Assembly (NCBI GenBank): GCA_948144175.1 | Contig: CANXME010002072.1 | Coordinates: 186,001-250,000 of the forward strand | Reading direction: 5' to 3' | DNA: 64,000 nt | From: Closterium sp. NIES-65 | Taxonomy: Eukaryota > Streptophyta > Zygnematophyceae > Desmidiales > Closteriaceae | Shown: in pieces, positions 43,562 to 55,623 of the stretch | How positions within the stretch are numbered: the stretch's first letter is position 1 | How the letters are laid out: every line of letters begins with the position of its first letter | The notes under the pieces: generated by a model | Seen by the model: the letters and a program-made list of their open reading frames with translations, nothing else | Told to the model about the DNA's origin: nothing | Databases searched by the model: none | Position numbers and translations under genes: made by a program

Positions 43562-45664
43562 GTAACCTGCTGCCAAGCGCGCTCGGGTGGTGGTATCGGC
43601 TGCAATTGACTCGCCTTCCGCTTCCTCAAGCTCTTCAGCCTCTGAGACGTGGGCCGCGAGCCCACGTGCTGCTGCACGTGGGTCAACAGCTCCGGCCAGT
43701 AGTAATACCGCTGCAGTTGCTGTCGCGTTTTTTCTACCCCAAAATGTCCCGAGGTTATTCCGCCGTGTGCCTCCTACAGTAGCAGCTCCCTCAGTACTGA
43801 GTATGCGGGTACCCAGATGCGGTTGGTGCCTATTTTTATGTAATATACTCCTTTAGCTTCTGCCAGTTGCTATGAATTTCCGGTCGTGAAAAACGGGTTG
43901 GTGCGGTATCTGTGGGTGAATAGGCCTGTTAAAAGCAGGTTGGTTTGGGCGAGTAGGATGGCATGGAGTTGGGCGGTAGGGCGAGTGAGTGCGTCGGCGA
44001 TGTTGGAGGCGCCTTTCTTGTACGTAACCATGTAGTGGAAGTTGGACTCGAGGTAGGCCAACCTAACAATCTGTCGCGGATTGAGTTTTGGTTGGGCGCG
44101 TAGGTACTGTAGTGATCGGTGGTTTGTCCGTACTGTCACGTCGGCGTCCGTCAGGTAACACCGCCAAACCTTGAACGCGTGCACGATCGCCAACATTTCG
44201 CGGTCGTGTATCGGGTAGTTGCGTTTGGGCGGGTGCAGCTTGCGGGACTCGTACGCGATTGGCTGGAGGCCATTCCCGAAATCTTGCAACAGTACTGCTG
44301 CCACAGCGATGTCACTTGCGTTAGTGACGAGCTCAAACGGAAGGTGTGGACCTGCGATGCGAAGCCCGGGCGGTGAGCACAAAATGTTTTTTAGGGCCGA
44401 GAAGGCAGCTTGCTCTTTCTCCCCCCACTTGTACTCAACCCCCTTCCCTAGCAGGTCTGTCAGCGGGGCAGTCAGCTTCGCCATGTCGGGGACGAAACGG
44501 CGCATGTAGTTGAGGAACCCCAAAAAACTCTGCAACTCGGCCAAGTTGGTCGGCGCGTGCCATGCTTGAATCGTCGCAACTTTCTTCGGGTCTATTTCCA
44601 CTCCTGCAGTTGAAATAAAATGTCCCTAAAATTCCATGCGGTCCTGTAAAAACTCACACTTCGAATATTTTTTCAGTAGGCGGTTCTCACTCAGTATTTT
44701 AAAAACTGTTTCGATGTCCTGTAAGTGCTGTGCTCTGTTTGGGCTGTAGATTAGTATGTCGTTCAGGTATACGATGGCGCAGTTATCCAAGAGCGGGCGG
44801 AAAGCTTCGTTCATGGTCATTTGAAAAGTGGCGGGGGCGTTGGTCAGTCCGAATGGCATGACGGTGTATTCGAAGAATCCGTAGCGTGTGCAAAATGCGG
44901 TCTAAGGGCAGTCGGGCAGATTGACGCGAATATGGTGGTAACCCCCGCGGAGATTGATTTTCGAGAAAACCCGGGCTGTGCGCAGTTGGTCGATCAGTTC
45001 GTCGGCTCGCGGGGTGGGGTAACGGGATTTGATGGTAACCCTTTTCAGTGCTCTGTAATCTATGCACATGCAAAATCCCCCATCTTTTTTCGGTGTGAAC
45101 AGTATCGGTGCTGCGAAGGGCGACGAACTAGGGCGAATGAATTCCTTCTTGAGCAGGTAATTGAGCTGCTTACTCAGTTCGTCCAGTTCGGGCTGGGTCA
45201 GTCGGAACTATCGCTGTACTATTGGCTGTGCCTCCGGTTCTAACTCTATCCTGTGGTCGTGCGGTCGCTGAGGTGGCAGTCCCGTTGGTAAATCGTTCGG
45301 GAAAATATCGCTGTAGTGCTTCAACAGTGCTGCCAGGTCACTCGATACGTCGGCCAACAGTTTCTGTAAATCCCCTACTTTGTCTGCTGCCTCGGCTTCC
45401 CGAATGTCGACCGCGTACACGTCAGCTCCTGCCGCTACGGCGCGTTTCATCGTGATCGCGTTGACACGCACCGACGAAGACTCAGGTGAGCTCCAGCGAG
45501 GTAAGGCGATGTTGTTACCGTTCACTCACACGGTGCAGTCACCCGTCGTCCAGTCGATTCGCGGATTGTGTCGTCGCAACCAATGACGCCCGAGTAAAAT
45601 ATCGGTTCTGTCGAGGGTCGTTGCGAGCATTTCCTGGCTAAATGTGAAGTTACCCCCACATCGA
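43562..45664 (-). pseudogene. Gypsy protease end, reverse transcriptase and RNase H
   Basis: From right to left on the minus strand: protease C-terminal 'TDILLGRHWLRRHNPRIDW', the pre-RT 'HYSDIFPNDLPTGLPPQRPH', RT with 'MPFGLTNAPATFQMTMNEAF' and 'ILIYSPNRAQHLQDIETVF', then the connection and RNase H 'PTNLAELQSFLGFLNYMRRF', 'LPFELVTNASDIAVAAVLLQ', 'YPIHDREMLAIVHAFKVWR' and 'YKKGASNIADALTRP'. This is typical Ty3/Gypsy order. The region is bounded by the two Copia insertions. Confidence 0.92.
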
Positions 45665-45795
45665 TGACGAGAAGTGAGAATGGATGAATGAACTATGAAA
45701 CAGTTGGGTACAAGTACTAACCCTAATTGGGTTGTACCCCTTATGGGCTACCCCACTACAGCCTACACAAATGTATAAGCTATAACGTTCTGACA
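45665..45795 (-). repeat. Copia-1C 3' LTR
   Basis: 131 bp with TG...CA ends, matching 51952-52082. Confidence 0.92.
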
Positions 45796-45994
45796 CACCC
45801 CCATAGGCAAAGTGGGGGAGAACAAGCGGTCACAAGACCAGTCAAGCAAAGCACAGCAAGCGCAGGGTGGATCACAAAGTCACCACACAGCCCGAGCACA
45901 AGAGTAAGGCCACAAGGCCAGTTCACAAGCAAGAACATATATATAAAGGTAAACAAGCAAGTGCAGGTACAGAAAGAGTACAGTACAAACAAGA

Positions 45995-47900
45995 TCAAGA
46001 AGTGAGCAAGTGAGGCCAGGTAGGCACAAGACCTAGCAAAGTACAGAAGCGATGATGATTACAAGGCGGAAGGGCCTTGGTGAAGATATCAGCAGTGTTG
46101 GCCTTAGAGGCCACGTAGGTGAGGCGGAGCTGACCACGCTGCTGCAGCTCACGAGCCAGGAAGTAGCGGAGAGCAATGTGCTTCAATCTGTGCTCCAGTC
46201 TGTGCTCCCGACACAAGGCCAGCATGGCCTTGTTGTCTACGTACAGAACTTGAGGAGAACGAGGCGGCTCTCCGAGGTCAGTCAGCAGGTAGGTGAGCCA
46301 GCGTAGCTCCTGTGCAGCCATGGCCCCTACGTAGATCTCAGCCTCACAGCTGGAGCTGAGAACAGAAGACGAGCGGGTAGACCGCCAGGAAACAGAGCCA
46401 GAGCCAAGGCTGAAGGTGTAACCCTGTGACGACCATTGCGTAGCCTGGTCGTCAGCCCAAGAACCATCAGCGTGACCTGTGAGGACTACGCAACGTCGCC
46501 CTCCAAGCACTAGCCCCATGCCCGACGTACTGCACACGTAGCGCAACACCCTCTTTGCTGCAGCCATGTGCTCTGGTCTGTGTCTCCCAGGAGCAACATA
46601 GCGTGCCAAGATGCTAAGAGGGTATGCAAGGTCAGGTCGTGTGCAGGTCATCAGGTACATGAGGCAGCCAACAAGCTCTGGGTACGGGCCATTCGACTCT
46701 ACGGACTCATCCGAAGGCAGAGCTGGGAGCGAGTGGCGAGTAGACAGAGGAGTGGCCTGAGGCGAGGAGTACGTGAAGCCGAAGCGATGAAGGACCTGCT
46801 GCAACATGTGTGACTGAGTCAGAGTAATGGTGCGCTGTGCTCTGTCACGGGTGATCTGCAAGCCAAGGTAGCTGCGCAGTTCACCCAGGTCTGTGCACGT
46901 GTGTCTCTTCTGCAGCTCGGAATTCACGTGGGCGAGTCCAGCAGTGTCAGCTGTGGCAAAGACCAAGTCGTCGACGTACACGATGATGTAGAACGGTGGC
47001 AGAGAGGTGTCGGTGCGAGCAGCACGAACAGGCAACGCAGGACGAGACGCAGGCTCACGACGCTCAACAAGACCTCCAGTAGGACTAGTGTAGGGAGAAG
47101 GAGCAGGTAGAGGGGAGGCTGGCTGTAACTGTAACTGCGACCTGACAAGCGGTGGACACTCTAAGGGAGGAGCAGGACCAGTAGAGGGCGGGAGACCAAG
47201 AACCTGCTCCAGGAGCGGAACGAAGTACGGCCTCGGCCGCTCAGTGCCTCTAGAACCAGCAAGGACGGCGCCAGTACCACCAGCTGCAGCACCAGCGCCA
47301 GCAGCACCTCTTGCTCCAGCAGTGCCAACTCGAGCACCCTCAGAAGCACCAGCGCCGGCAGCACCAGCGCCAACACCCCCAGCAGCTCCAGCTCCAGCAG
47401 CACCAACTCCAGTAGGACCGTCAGCACCAGCAGCCTCAGCAGCACCCTCGCACGCACCAACACGAGTAGAAACACCAGCGCCAACACCCCCAGCAGCTCC
47501 ACCTCCAGCAACACCAGCACCGACACCAGCTACAGTAGGACCAACTCCACTAGCTCCAGCAGCACCCCCAGACTCAGCAGCACGTCTCCAGCGGCGGGCC
47601 AACCACTCGCGCAGCTCCTGCGGAGAGAGCGGCTCCCGCCTCGACGAAGCACCGCCGGCGGCCACACGAGCAGACCCAGCACCCCCAGGCTCCGCACCCC
47701 CAGGCTCCGCACCCCTAGGCTCAGCGCCCCCACGCTCAGCACCCCCAGACTCAGCACCCCCAGTCTCAGCACCCCAGACTCAGCACCCCCCGGCCTCAGC
47801 ACCCCCAGACCCGGCACCCGCAAGCTCAGCACCACTAGCAGCACTAGAGTCAACAGCCACCTCGACAGGCTCGACTGGGTCTACCTGGGACACACCTGAC
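45995..47900 (-). pseudogene. Copia-1C linker, reverse transcriptase and RNase H
   Basis: Linker with SPQELREWLARRWRRAA and Ala/Gly-rich repeats, then 'FYIIVYVDDLVFATADTAG', 'YLGLQITRDRAQRTITLTQS', 'LMYLMTCTRPDLAYPLSILA', 'HADGSWADDQATQWSSQGYT', 'SSSCEAEIYVGAMAAQELRW' and the C-terminal 'VASKANTADIFTKALPP'. This copy keeps the longest open RNase H region of the family here. Confidence 0.9.
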
Positions 47901-49150
47901 GGGGCAGGACCTTGAGGGGGAAGGGGGTCGACCTGGGGAGGACCTGGCGCAAGGAAGAGCGGCGGCGGGGGGGGGGCGCAGTGCGGTAGGGGAAGAGACG
48001 GTAGTAAGGCACCGACTCGTCAAAGGTGACGTCTTGGGAGGAAAGAACACGGCGCGAGGTGGGATGGTAAAACTGCCACACAGGCGCGTCAGGGGGGAAG
48101 CCAAGGAAGGCGCAGGGAACACCACGGGGGGACAGCTTGTCTGCAGACAAGTCGCGGACAAACGCCCAAGATCCCCAGACCCGAAACGCAGATGCATCGC
48201 TAACCTTCCCGGTCCACTGCAAGGCGGGGGAGGTCTCTGGCAAGGAGACCCGGGGCTGAAGGTTGAGCTGATGCGCGGCGTACTGAACTGCAAACGGCTA
48301 CAGAAATGGGGGGCAGTCGCATGCATCATGGATGTACGAGCGATGTCCATGACCATGCCAATGCGGCGCTAAGCAATCCCATTTTGCTGTGGAAAGGCCG
48401 GAAGCGTGAAGGTCTGGCAAATGCCCTGTGCACGACAGAAGGCTCCTAGACGGGTTTAGGAAAACTCCCCGCCTCTGTCCGAGTGCAGTCGCACAACAGG
48501 AAAGTCGGAGCCGAAACTCTCTCTGAGCTGGAGACGAGCTGTGCAGATCCAGTCGATCAACACCTCGGTGACGTCACCCTTGCTGCGCAAGGGGAAGACT
48601 ATGGTGTGACGCGAGTAGTCGTCAACGACCACCAGAAAGTACCGCTCTCGCCCCTGCCCACTGACGCGGGCTGGGCCCCACACGTCCATGTGGAGAGTCT
48701 GCAGCGGAGCCTCTGTCGGAGGAAACTCGGAATAGTGAGGGGCGGCGAGCTGTCGCCCCTCGACGCAAGGGACGCAGGTAGGGCCAGGCCTTGGAGGAAG
48801 GGGAGGGAGAGACCGAGGGAGACGAGAGACAAGGACACGGGAAGCCATGCCTCGCAGACGAGGCAAGGAGGGGTGACCAAGGCGGTGGTGCCAAAGGAGA
48901 GTTTGGTGGGACAGGAGACGACACGAGCAGGGGGCAGACTCAGGACCAGACCTGGACGCCGCAGCAAACACCTGACTTGACGGAGCTACCTGGGCAGACT
49001 CAGCAGCTGGAGGAGACTCAGTAGTAAGGGTGTACAGGCTCGACCTTGGCCGACGGGTGAACGTGGCCAAGTGTCGGCCTGTCCGAGCACACGTGCAGTG
49101 GGTCACACGCTGACTCGCAGGAGTGAACTGGTCAACCCCTCGATCCTGTA
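47901..49150 (-). pseudogene. Copia-1C integrase
   Basis: 'LLWHHRLGHPSLPRLRGMAS', 'CVPCVEG', 'MDVWGPARVSGQGRERYFLV', 'VVDDYSRHTIVFPLRSKGDV' and 'LHSDRGGEFS', with the 'QWTGKVSDASAFRVWGSWAF' and 'FLGFPPDAPVWQFYHPTSRR' C-terminal blocks. Confidence 0.9.
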
Positions 49151-50720
49151 GGTCCGCTCCACTCACCAAGTTCGTAGAGAACGAGGGGAGGTAGAGACCA
49201 GACAGGGTGCCAGAGGGGGCTGCCAGGCACGGAAGGACAGTGGAGAAGCTAGCAAGGACAAGACCCCCAGAGGGGTCTGCCAGGGAGACTACAACCGGCC
49301 GACTGAGCGGTGTAAGAGTGGTGCGGTCTCGAAAGAAGGAGCGGGACGCACCCGAGTCAAGGGTGAAGGTGTGGAAGGCATGAGCCGACGTAGTACCTGA
49401 GAGAGCAGACTCACCAGCACCTGGGGCGGCAGACGCACGGGCACCTGGGATAGCAGACGCACTAGCACCTAGAGCAGCAGCCTCACCAGCACCTAGAACA
49501 GCAGCCTCAATGCCCAGGTCAGGCGGTACACACAGGTAACTGTCACCAGCAACACTAGTATCAACAGCATACATTACAGCAAGGATAGCATCATAGTCAA
49601 GATCAAAGATAGCAACCCCGGCCTTAGCCAGATCTCCCCAGCGAGGGATCTCTGACGCCTTAGGAAACTGGCGACGCCACGCATCCCTCAGGCAACCAAA
49701 GCAGCGCTGGGTGGAGTGCGGGCCTCCGCACTGCTCACCAGCGCGGTTGTCGGTACGGAGGACGTAAGAGCAGGGACCAAAACCCCCACCGCGGTGACGC
49801 GCAGTGTACCACTCACGAAGCTGCTGAGCGGACAGGGTCACACCACTCCGCTTTTGCTGCTGGCGCTGACCACCACCAGCGCCACTCCTCTACGCAGAGT
49901 CGCGACTCGCTCCACCACCACCGCCTCCGCCGCCTCCTCCACCTGCGCCTCCTCCACTACCTCCGCCGCCTCCGCTTCCTTCGCCACCTTCACCGCCTCC
50001 GCCGCCTCCACTGCTGCCGCCGCCGCCGCCACCCCCGCCACCACTCCCACCACCACCCCCACTCCCTCCACTGCCTCCACTACCATGTCCACCGCCCCCT
50101 CCAGCCCCTCCAGCGCCCTTGCCCCCCTTGCCCTTGCCGGTGCGGCGTCTCCCGCTCGGGGCAGACGCAGCGCCGATCGACTCGAAACCAACAAGGTCGG
50201 CCGCAGCAGCAAAGGCAACATAGGGCAAGAGGGGGGAGGGAGAACACCCCTCAAAGACGGGGGTGCGAGGGTCACCTCGAGAGGCTCCTACAGCGACTAT
50301 GGTCTTCTCTATCGCTAGGAGGGCCTTCTCGAGGAGGTCAACGGTGAGAGTGTTGGGGCAAACTGAGAGGAAGTGGTCCCTGACTACGCGAAGAGAGTCA
50401 GGGAGCCGGGTGACTATGTAGTAGAGGGTGATGTACATGGGGGGGGGGGGTTCTTGGCGCAGAACTCAGCTGGAAGTGCAGCGCGGTAAGTGGCGGCGCA
50501 CAGCAAGGCAAGCAGCAGCATCGCGCGTGGCCCACTGTGAGCGAACAGTGGCGTCAGCATCAGCAGCAGGGGCAGGGGAGGCACCAGAAGTGATGTCAAA
50601 CAAGGAGAGGCCGTCTGCCCTATCGCACTGCAGGAAAAGCTGCAGATCATCTACCCAGACCTTAAAGTCCCACTGCCCGACCCTCAGCGTCAAATGTGAG
50701 AACGCTAGGGGAGGCCATAA
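49151..50720 (-). pseudogene. Copia-1C gag, zinc-finger-like domain and protease
   Basis: Gag blocks ('FKVWVDDLQLFLQCDRADG', 'SVCPNTLTVDLLEKALLA', 'DPRTPVFEGCSPSPLLPY'), a Gly-rich tract (about 49900-50110), AQQLREWYTARHRGGG, 'EQCGGPHSTQRCFG' and protease FTLDSGASRSFF. Confidence 0.88.
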
Positions 50721-50779
50721 TAGCACTAGGCAAGCAGTGATACAGTGGGGAAGGGCAGTGCAGTAGCAGAGACTATGCT

Positions 50780-51900
50780 CTTACCAGGCAAGTGGGGGGG
50801 TCGGGCTGCTCGGCGGCTCGGCGGTCGGGCGGCTTGACTGCTGGGCGGCTCGGCTGCTGGGCGGCTCGATGGTCGGGCGGCTCAGCTGGCCGGCGGTTCG
50901 GTTGCTCGGCGGTGCGGGCGCTGAGCGGCGGGGCCGCAGGTGGCGGCGAGGCCGCAGGTGGCGGCGGGGTTGTAGGTGGCGACGGGGTCGCAAGTGGCGG
51001 CGGGGCCGCAGGTGGCGACGGGGCCGTAGGTGGCGGCGGGGCCGCAGGTGTCGGCGGGGCCGCATGTGGCGACGGGGCCGCAGGTGGCGACGGGGCCGTA
51101 GGTGGCGACGGGGCCGTAGGTGGCGGCGGGGCCGCAGGTGTCGGCGGGGCGGCAGGTGGCGACGGGGCCGCAGGTGGCGATGGGGACGCGGGTGGTGACG
51201 GGGCCGCAGGTGGCGACGGGGCCGCAAAGGGGCCGTAGCGGGGCCGTAAAGGGGCGAGGCGGGGCCGTAGCGGGGCTGTAAAGGGGGGGGGGGGGGCAGC
51301 CGGGTCTACGGAGGGGCCTAGGCGGGGCCGCGGAGAGGCCGCAAGGGCCCAGACGGGGCCACGAAGGGGCCTAGGCGGGGCCGCAAAGGGGCCGTAAGGG
51401 GCCAGACAGGGCCGTAAAGGGGGCCAGACGGGGCCGCGGAGGGGCCTAGGCGGGGCCGCAAAGGGGGCCGTAAGGGGCCAGACGGGGCCGCGGAGGGGCC
51501 TAGGCGGGGCCGCGGAGGGGCCGTAAGGGGCTTAGGCGAGGCCGTAGGGGGCCGTAAGGGGCCAGATGGGGCCTAGGCGAGGCCGCGGAGGGGCCGTAAG
51601 GGGCCTAGGCGAGGCCGCGAAGGGGCCGTAAGGGGCCTAGGCGAGGCCGTAAGGGGCACGACGCGGCCGCGGAGGGACCTAGGCGGGGCCGCGACGGGGC
51701 CGTAAGGGGCCTAGGCGAGGTCGCGACGGGGCCGTAAGGGGCCTAAGCGGGGCCGCAAGGGGCAAGACGGGGTTCGTAAGGGGCCGTAAGAGCGACGCGA
51801 GGGGCCGTAGAAGGCGGCGCAAAGGGGCCGTAAGGGCGGCTTGAGGCGCTACTCGGGTTAGGAGCGAAGCGCGCTCCGGGCAGGGAAGGAAAAAAAAAAG
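50780..51900 (-). repeat. GC-rich repeated leader of Copia-1C
   Basis: Two different arrays: 18-bp 'ggtggcgacggggccgca' units near gag (about 50935-51225), then 'cggggccgcggaggggccta' and 'gtaaggggcctaggcgaggcc' units (about 51235-51840). It is the longest of the three Copia-1 leaders. Confidence 0.85.
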
Positions 51901-51951
51901 TTCGTGGTGGGCCCTAGGCAGTATTCCCACTCGGGAACCTGCTCGATACCA

Positions 51952-52082
51952 TGACGAGAAGTGAGAATGGATGAATGAACTATGAAACAGTTGGGTACAA
52001 GAACTAGCCCTAATTGGGTTGTACCCCTTATGGGCTACCCCACTACACCCTACACAAATGTATAAGCTATAATGTTCTGACA
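51952..52082 (-). repeat. Copia-1C 5' LTR
   Basis: 131 bp, followed on the minus strand by the primer-binding site (about 51938-51951). Confidence 0.92.
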
Positions 52083-52281
52083 GCCTGGGACTGAGGTTGG
52101 GAAAAGTGTCGAAGCGGAGGCCCGGAGCGCGGGTTACGCGTCGAGCCATGAGGTCAGGGTGCGACGTGCGAAGGTGGCGGGAGGATTGTCGATGTGAGGG
52201 TTGCGAATGGTAACGGTGGTGACTGTGGTGCTACAGTGGTGTACGCGCTGAGCGGGGACGCGAAGTAAGGAAAAGGAAATT
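52083..52281 (-). repeat. Stub of another Gypsy-type LTR
   Basis: On the minus strand, sequence after the Gypsy protease and a gctag 5-mer begins TGTAAGGAAATTTCC, close to the start of the surrounding Gypsy's own LTR (TGTAAGGAATTTTC after the same 5-mer), but the remaining ~180 bp do not match it. It stops at the Copia-1C border without a CA end. I read it as part of an LTR from a related element. Confidence 0.45.
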
Positions 52282-52284
52282 TCC

Positions 52285-53741
52285 TTACACTAGCGGCGTG
52301 CCGTCTACCAGTCTTACGTCGATCTCAGGTAAGCATCTGTCCAGTGGCAGTCGCAGTTTTCGTGTTGTGGCAATGTTCATGTGGCTGTGGCTGGCTCCCA
52401 CGTCTACGAAGATTTTTACTAAGTCCGTCCCGATTTTCCCACTAAGCAGTATGGGGTTGTCTACCGTGGTACCCTCTTTATTCGACCAGGTGTGGTCGAT
52501 TGCGTGAACCGGCACAATCACTCGGTGAGGGTCGGTTGGGTCGGGCGAGCGGCGTGACCTGTCTGTAGAGGGCCCGTCTGCTACTGACTCCCAGCGTTTC
52601 CCTGCTGCTTGGTCTGTTTCTGCTGCTCAGCTTCCCCCTTTCCCTAAGCGTTTTCCAGGCATTCGCTCTTGCGATGTCCCGGCCGATTGCACGCAAAGCA
52701 GCGCCCTTTGAACGGTGCGACAGCGGCATTTGCAGCGACGGCACGTATCGTGGCGCCTTCGTTCGCCCCACGAGGCCGATGTCCCCAATGGCTGCTTCCG
52801 TAGGATCCCGGTCTCGGTCGGCGGAAGAAATCAAGTTTCTCTACCATAGCGAGGATTTCTTGAAAGTCGGTGACGCTGCGAAGCTGGATTTCCTTAGCGA
52901 TGTCTTGCTTTAGGCCGCCGATGTAGCGGTCGATGCGCTCGCTCTCGTGCATATATCCCACCTGCTCACATAGCGCCAGAAATCAGCTAGTGTAGTCTTG
53001 GACGGAACTGAGTTGGCGCCAAGTGCGGAGCTTCTGTCGCGCCGCGATCGAAGCCGCGATTGGCTCGAAACGAGCGCGCAAACATGCGCACCACGCGTCC
53101 CACGTGCGATACTAGGGCACCTCCACGAAATACGACGGCGCCCAGGGTCCGGTTTGTCCTTCCCTTGTCGGTAGAGTTGCGTAGTCCGCCGGCTTTGTGA
53201 CGATGACGCGCCACCAGTCCATGGTGGGTCTTCGCAGCAACGACACGTCGTAACGAATCTTTGCTGTATCCTCCGAGACGTAGTTCGCGTCGAAGAAAAC
53301 GTTCAACGTGAAGAGCCACGCCTGAACAGTAGGACCACCCCGCTAACTTGGGTCAAAGCATGGCGGACGCTGCGGCTTTAGCGGCATCGGCGACGGAAGA
53401 GTTGATCCGCCGGCCGGCACTGAAATCGTGACTTGAGGCTGAGTCCTGGGCGCATTCGTCGCGTCGGGGTGTGTTGTGCCGTGGTCGTCGTCTCCGTCAT
53501 GGCGGACGACGCCATCACTTGCGGCGCTCGCGGGTTGCCCCACACTTCCTTGCTGTGATGTTTGTGGTGCGGGCTGAATCGGAGTGCCAGGTGCTTGGGA
53601 TTGTGCTCGTGTGAGGTCGTTTTGCAGGGACGAGCGTTCTGCCATCAGCGTCGCGATTTCCTCGGCGCTCTTGCGGATTTGTCGCAGCAGGTCGTTCAAA
53701 TGCTCCTGCATGAGAGTCGTGACGTCGATATGTTCAGCCAT
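52285..53741 (-). pseudogene. Gypsy gag, zinc knuckle and protease start
   Basis: ATG at 53741. The N-terminal part is a coiled-coil-like helix ('TTLMQEHLNDLLRQIRKSAE') then a Pro/Thr-rich stretch. The capsid C-terminus has 'SERIDRYIGGLKQDIAKEIQ' and a CFACNRPGHRKSEC knuckle (CX2CX4HX4C). It is followed by the protease 'FVDVGASHSHMNIATTRKL' with 'VRLVDG'. The order is typical of Gypsy elements. Confidence 0.9.
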
Positions 53742-53924
53742 TTCGAAGGGCGTCGGCTCGTCTTAGTCTAGGCGCAATCGTGGCTGCACGCGTTTATGAG
53801 AGAACGCGAGGACAGCGGCTCCTTGGTGCTAAGGTACGTGAGTCCCTTCGAGTGAAAAATCAAAAGTTGATTTCCTGGGGTGCGGAGATGCGCGGTCCGA
53901 AAGAAAGGGGCTCTGAATACCAAA

Positions 53925-54252
53925 TGTTACGGGTGCAATGAATCGAAGTAGCGAGGATTGCACTAAGGTGTCAAACGAGTACAAAGATGTGAGCGAAGGC
54001 ATGAGCGAACATTTATACGCGAAACATGCAAACGGTAACGCGGTGCGTGCGAGCTAGCTAGTACTATGGTGGCAGCGAGGCTCGGGCTAGTCACGAAGCG
54101 TAGGCCGACACGGCCGGACCAGCAGTGCGAGGTTTGGCAAAACAGTGCGCGCGAAGTTGGCGAAGTCCTGTTAGCAATAACGGGCGAACAACGGCTGTTG
54201 CTGTACGCGATGTAGTCGGGCTCCGTAAGGAATGCCGAGAAAATTCCTTACA
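53925..54252 (-). repeat. Gypsy 5' LTR
   Basis: 328 bp, about 96% identical to 34659-34986. On the inner side a TGGTATTCAGAGC primer-binding site begins within a few bases (plus about 53909-53922). Confidence 0.93.
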
Positions 54253-54257
54253 CTAGC

Positions 54258-55623
54258 ATTGATGGGATGGGCTTGTACAAGAATAAACAAGTGTTTTGTG
54301 TTTTTGTTGCTATTTCGTCTATTGATACGTGTTATGACATCCTATACGCTAAGCTTGCGCATTTTGCGGCGAAGCATGCGCGGAGCCTCAGCTCAATGTA
54401 TTTTGAAATGTCCAACGTGATTTTTCAAAATGCCCGCTGGCGGGGACAATTCTCGTCCCCAAACTCGAGAATTGCTCGCGACTTTTGAAGTGCCGTCGTT
54501 AGGCTTGTGTTTTCGATTACGGTGTGAACAGATAGGGCGAGCGACAATTATGAGGTGGCACGTCAACAAACCAGGAGCGTCGTTCAGGCCGAAACGGGAA
54601 GGTGGCTACCAGACCAGGCCACTTTCGCAAAGACGCATGGCTGTGGGCGGGGCGCGGGCCGCCCACACGATTTCCTTGCACTCGTACAAGACCATGCAAA
54701 AACGGTTCCAGACCGCACTAACTGCCCGACAACTTGGCCTCAATGCGACTTCTGACAGCGACACAATGTCCTTCGCTCTGCGTCGCAAACGGCAAAGAGG
54801 AGAATCAGGCGACATTTTTATGAATTCACCTTTGCGAAACGGATGACGCCTGGGGCAATCCTGTGTGTCCATCTGTCACTAGACTTGTCACGGGCCGACG
54901 TGCACGTCGCACAGCGTCGTAAGCTCACACCTCAGGCTCAAATTCAAACGTGAGAGGGATGGCTCAAGCAGCAGGGCACGCCCAAGCTGCATGCGACGCA
55001 TGCCATCGCAGGATCCCCAGCTTTCCGAGACGCGCTCGAGAACCAGCATTTCCATGTTGCGAATGGCGTCTCGGCTAGCGAGTGGAATGTGAGAGGGGAC
55101 CCGAAGCGCGGGCGGTACGGCTTATTGAATGTGGAGCGCGAGAGGGGCGATTTCTTTGCGAACTTCTCTCTCTCTTGTCACATCCTATCCAACTCCAAGC
55201 CATCCCAAACCCAGCTTTCCCAATCCGCGCACCACAAATCTCGTTCCTCAAAAGATCCGTCTTGGCTCCTGCTTCTATTACCCACTCACCTCCACGACCT
55301 CGGCAAGTTTTGCGCACACACATTTCACAAAAGAGCAGCAGCCGTCAGCCTCCGCCGTCGTGTTTTCTTGAACCCGTAGCTTACCACCCACCACTTCAGC
55401 CTGGTATATTTATTCACTCTGGGTGATTGTCGGTTCTGTTCAGTGATACTCCAGTCTCACGGAACGCAGTCATCCGATTATCTAGTACTCTCTCGCACCG
55501 TAGCCCGTAGCTAGCTTGGTCGATCGCATAACTCCATCGCACTTCACACGACGGATCTTGAATCCTCTCCCTTCACTGCTTCGATCTATTTTATCCGTCG
55601 ACGAAAATTGCGCAGTTTCCGGT
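54258..55623 (+). other. Upstream flank of the 55624 ORF
   Basis: No recognisable gene. A TATA-like tatatttat sits at 55405-55413, about 210 bp before the ATG at 55624, in pyrimidine-rich surroundings ('ctctctctcttgtcaca' near 55170). I take it as a possible core promoter. Short ORFs at 54267-54488 and 54430-54846 have no recognisable domain. Confidence 0.4.

Larger units (their letters stand above)
45665..52082 (-). mobile_element. Copia LTR retrotransposon Copia-1C, inserted in the Gypsy element
   Basis: 131-bp LTRs lie at 45665-45795 and 51952-52082, with the primer-binding site TGGTATCGAGCAGG (minus) just inside the right LTR. The order on the minus strand is leader, gag, protease, integrase, linker, RT/RNase H. 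The LTRs differ at about 4 of 131 sites (~3%). The flanks show no target duplication and the right flank is a piece of another LTR, so the insertion site has been rearranged. It is broken, with about six or more breaks. Confidence 0.92.
34659..54252 (-). mobile_element. Gypsy LTR retrotransposon, chromovirus type, with two nested Copia-1 elements
   Basis: 328-bp LTRs lie at 34659-34986 and 53925-54252, with a perfect 5-bp target duplication, ctagc, at 34654-34658 and 54253-54257. On the minus strand the order is LTR, primer-binding site (about 53912-53924), gag with zinc knuckle, protease, RT, RNase H, integrase, chromodomain, polypurine tract (C-run at about 34990-34999) and LTR, which is Ty3/Gypsy order. 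Without the two Copia insertions it would be about 5.7 kb. The LTRs differ at ~14 of 328 sites (~4%). It is broken, with roughly six or more breaks besides the insertions. Confidence 0.93.

Noticed and set aside
54267-54846. Short plus-strand ORFs next to the Gypsy 5' LTR
   Set aside because: No recognisable domain, composition unlike nearby host genes, and at least one lacks a clear ATG context.
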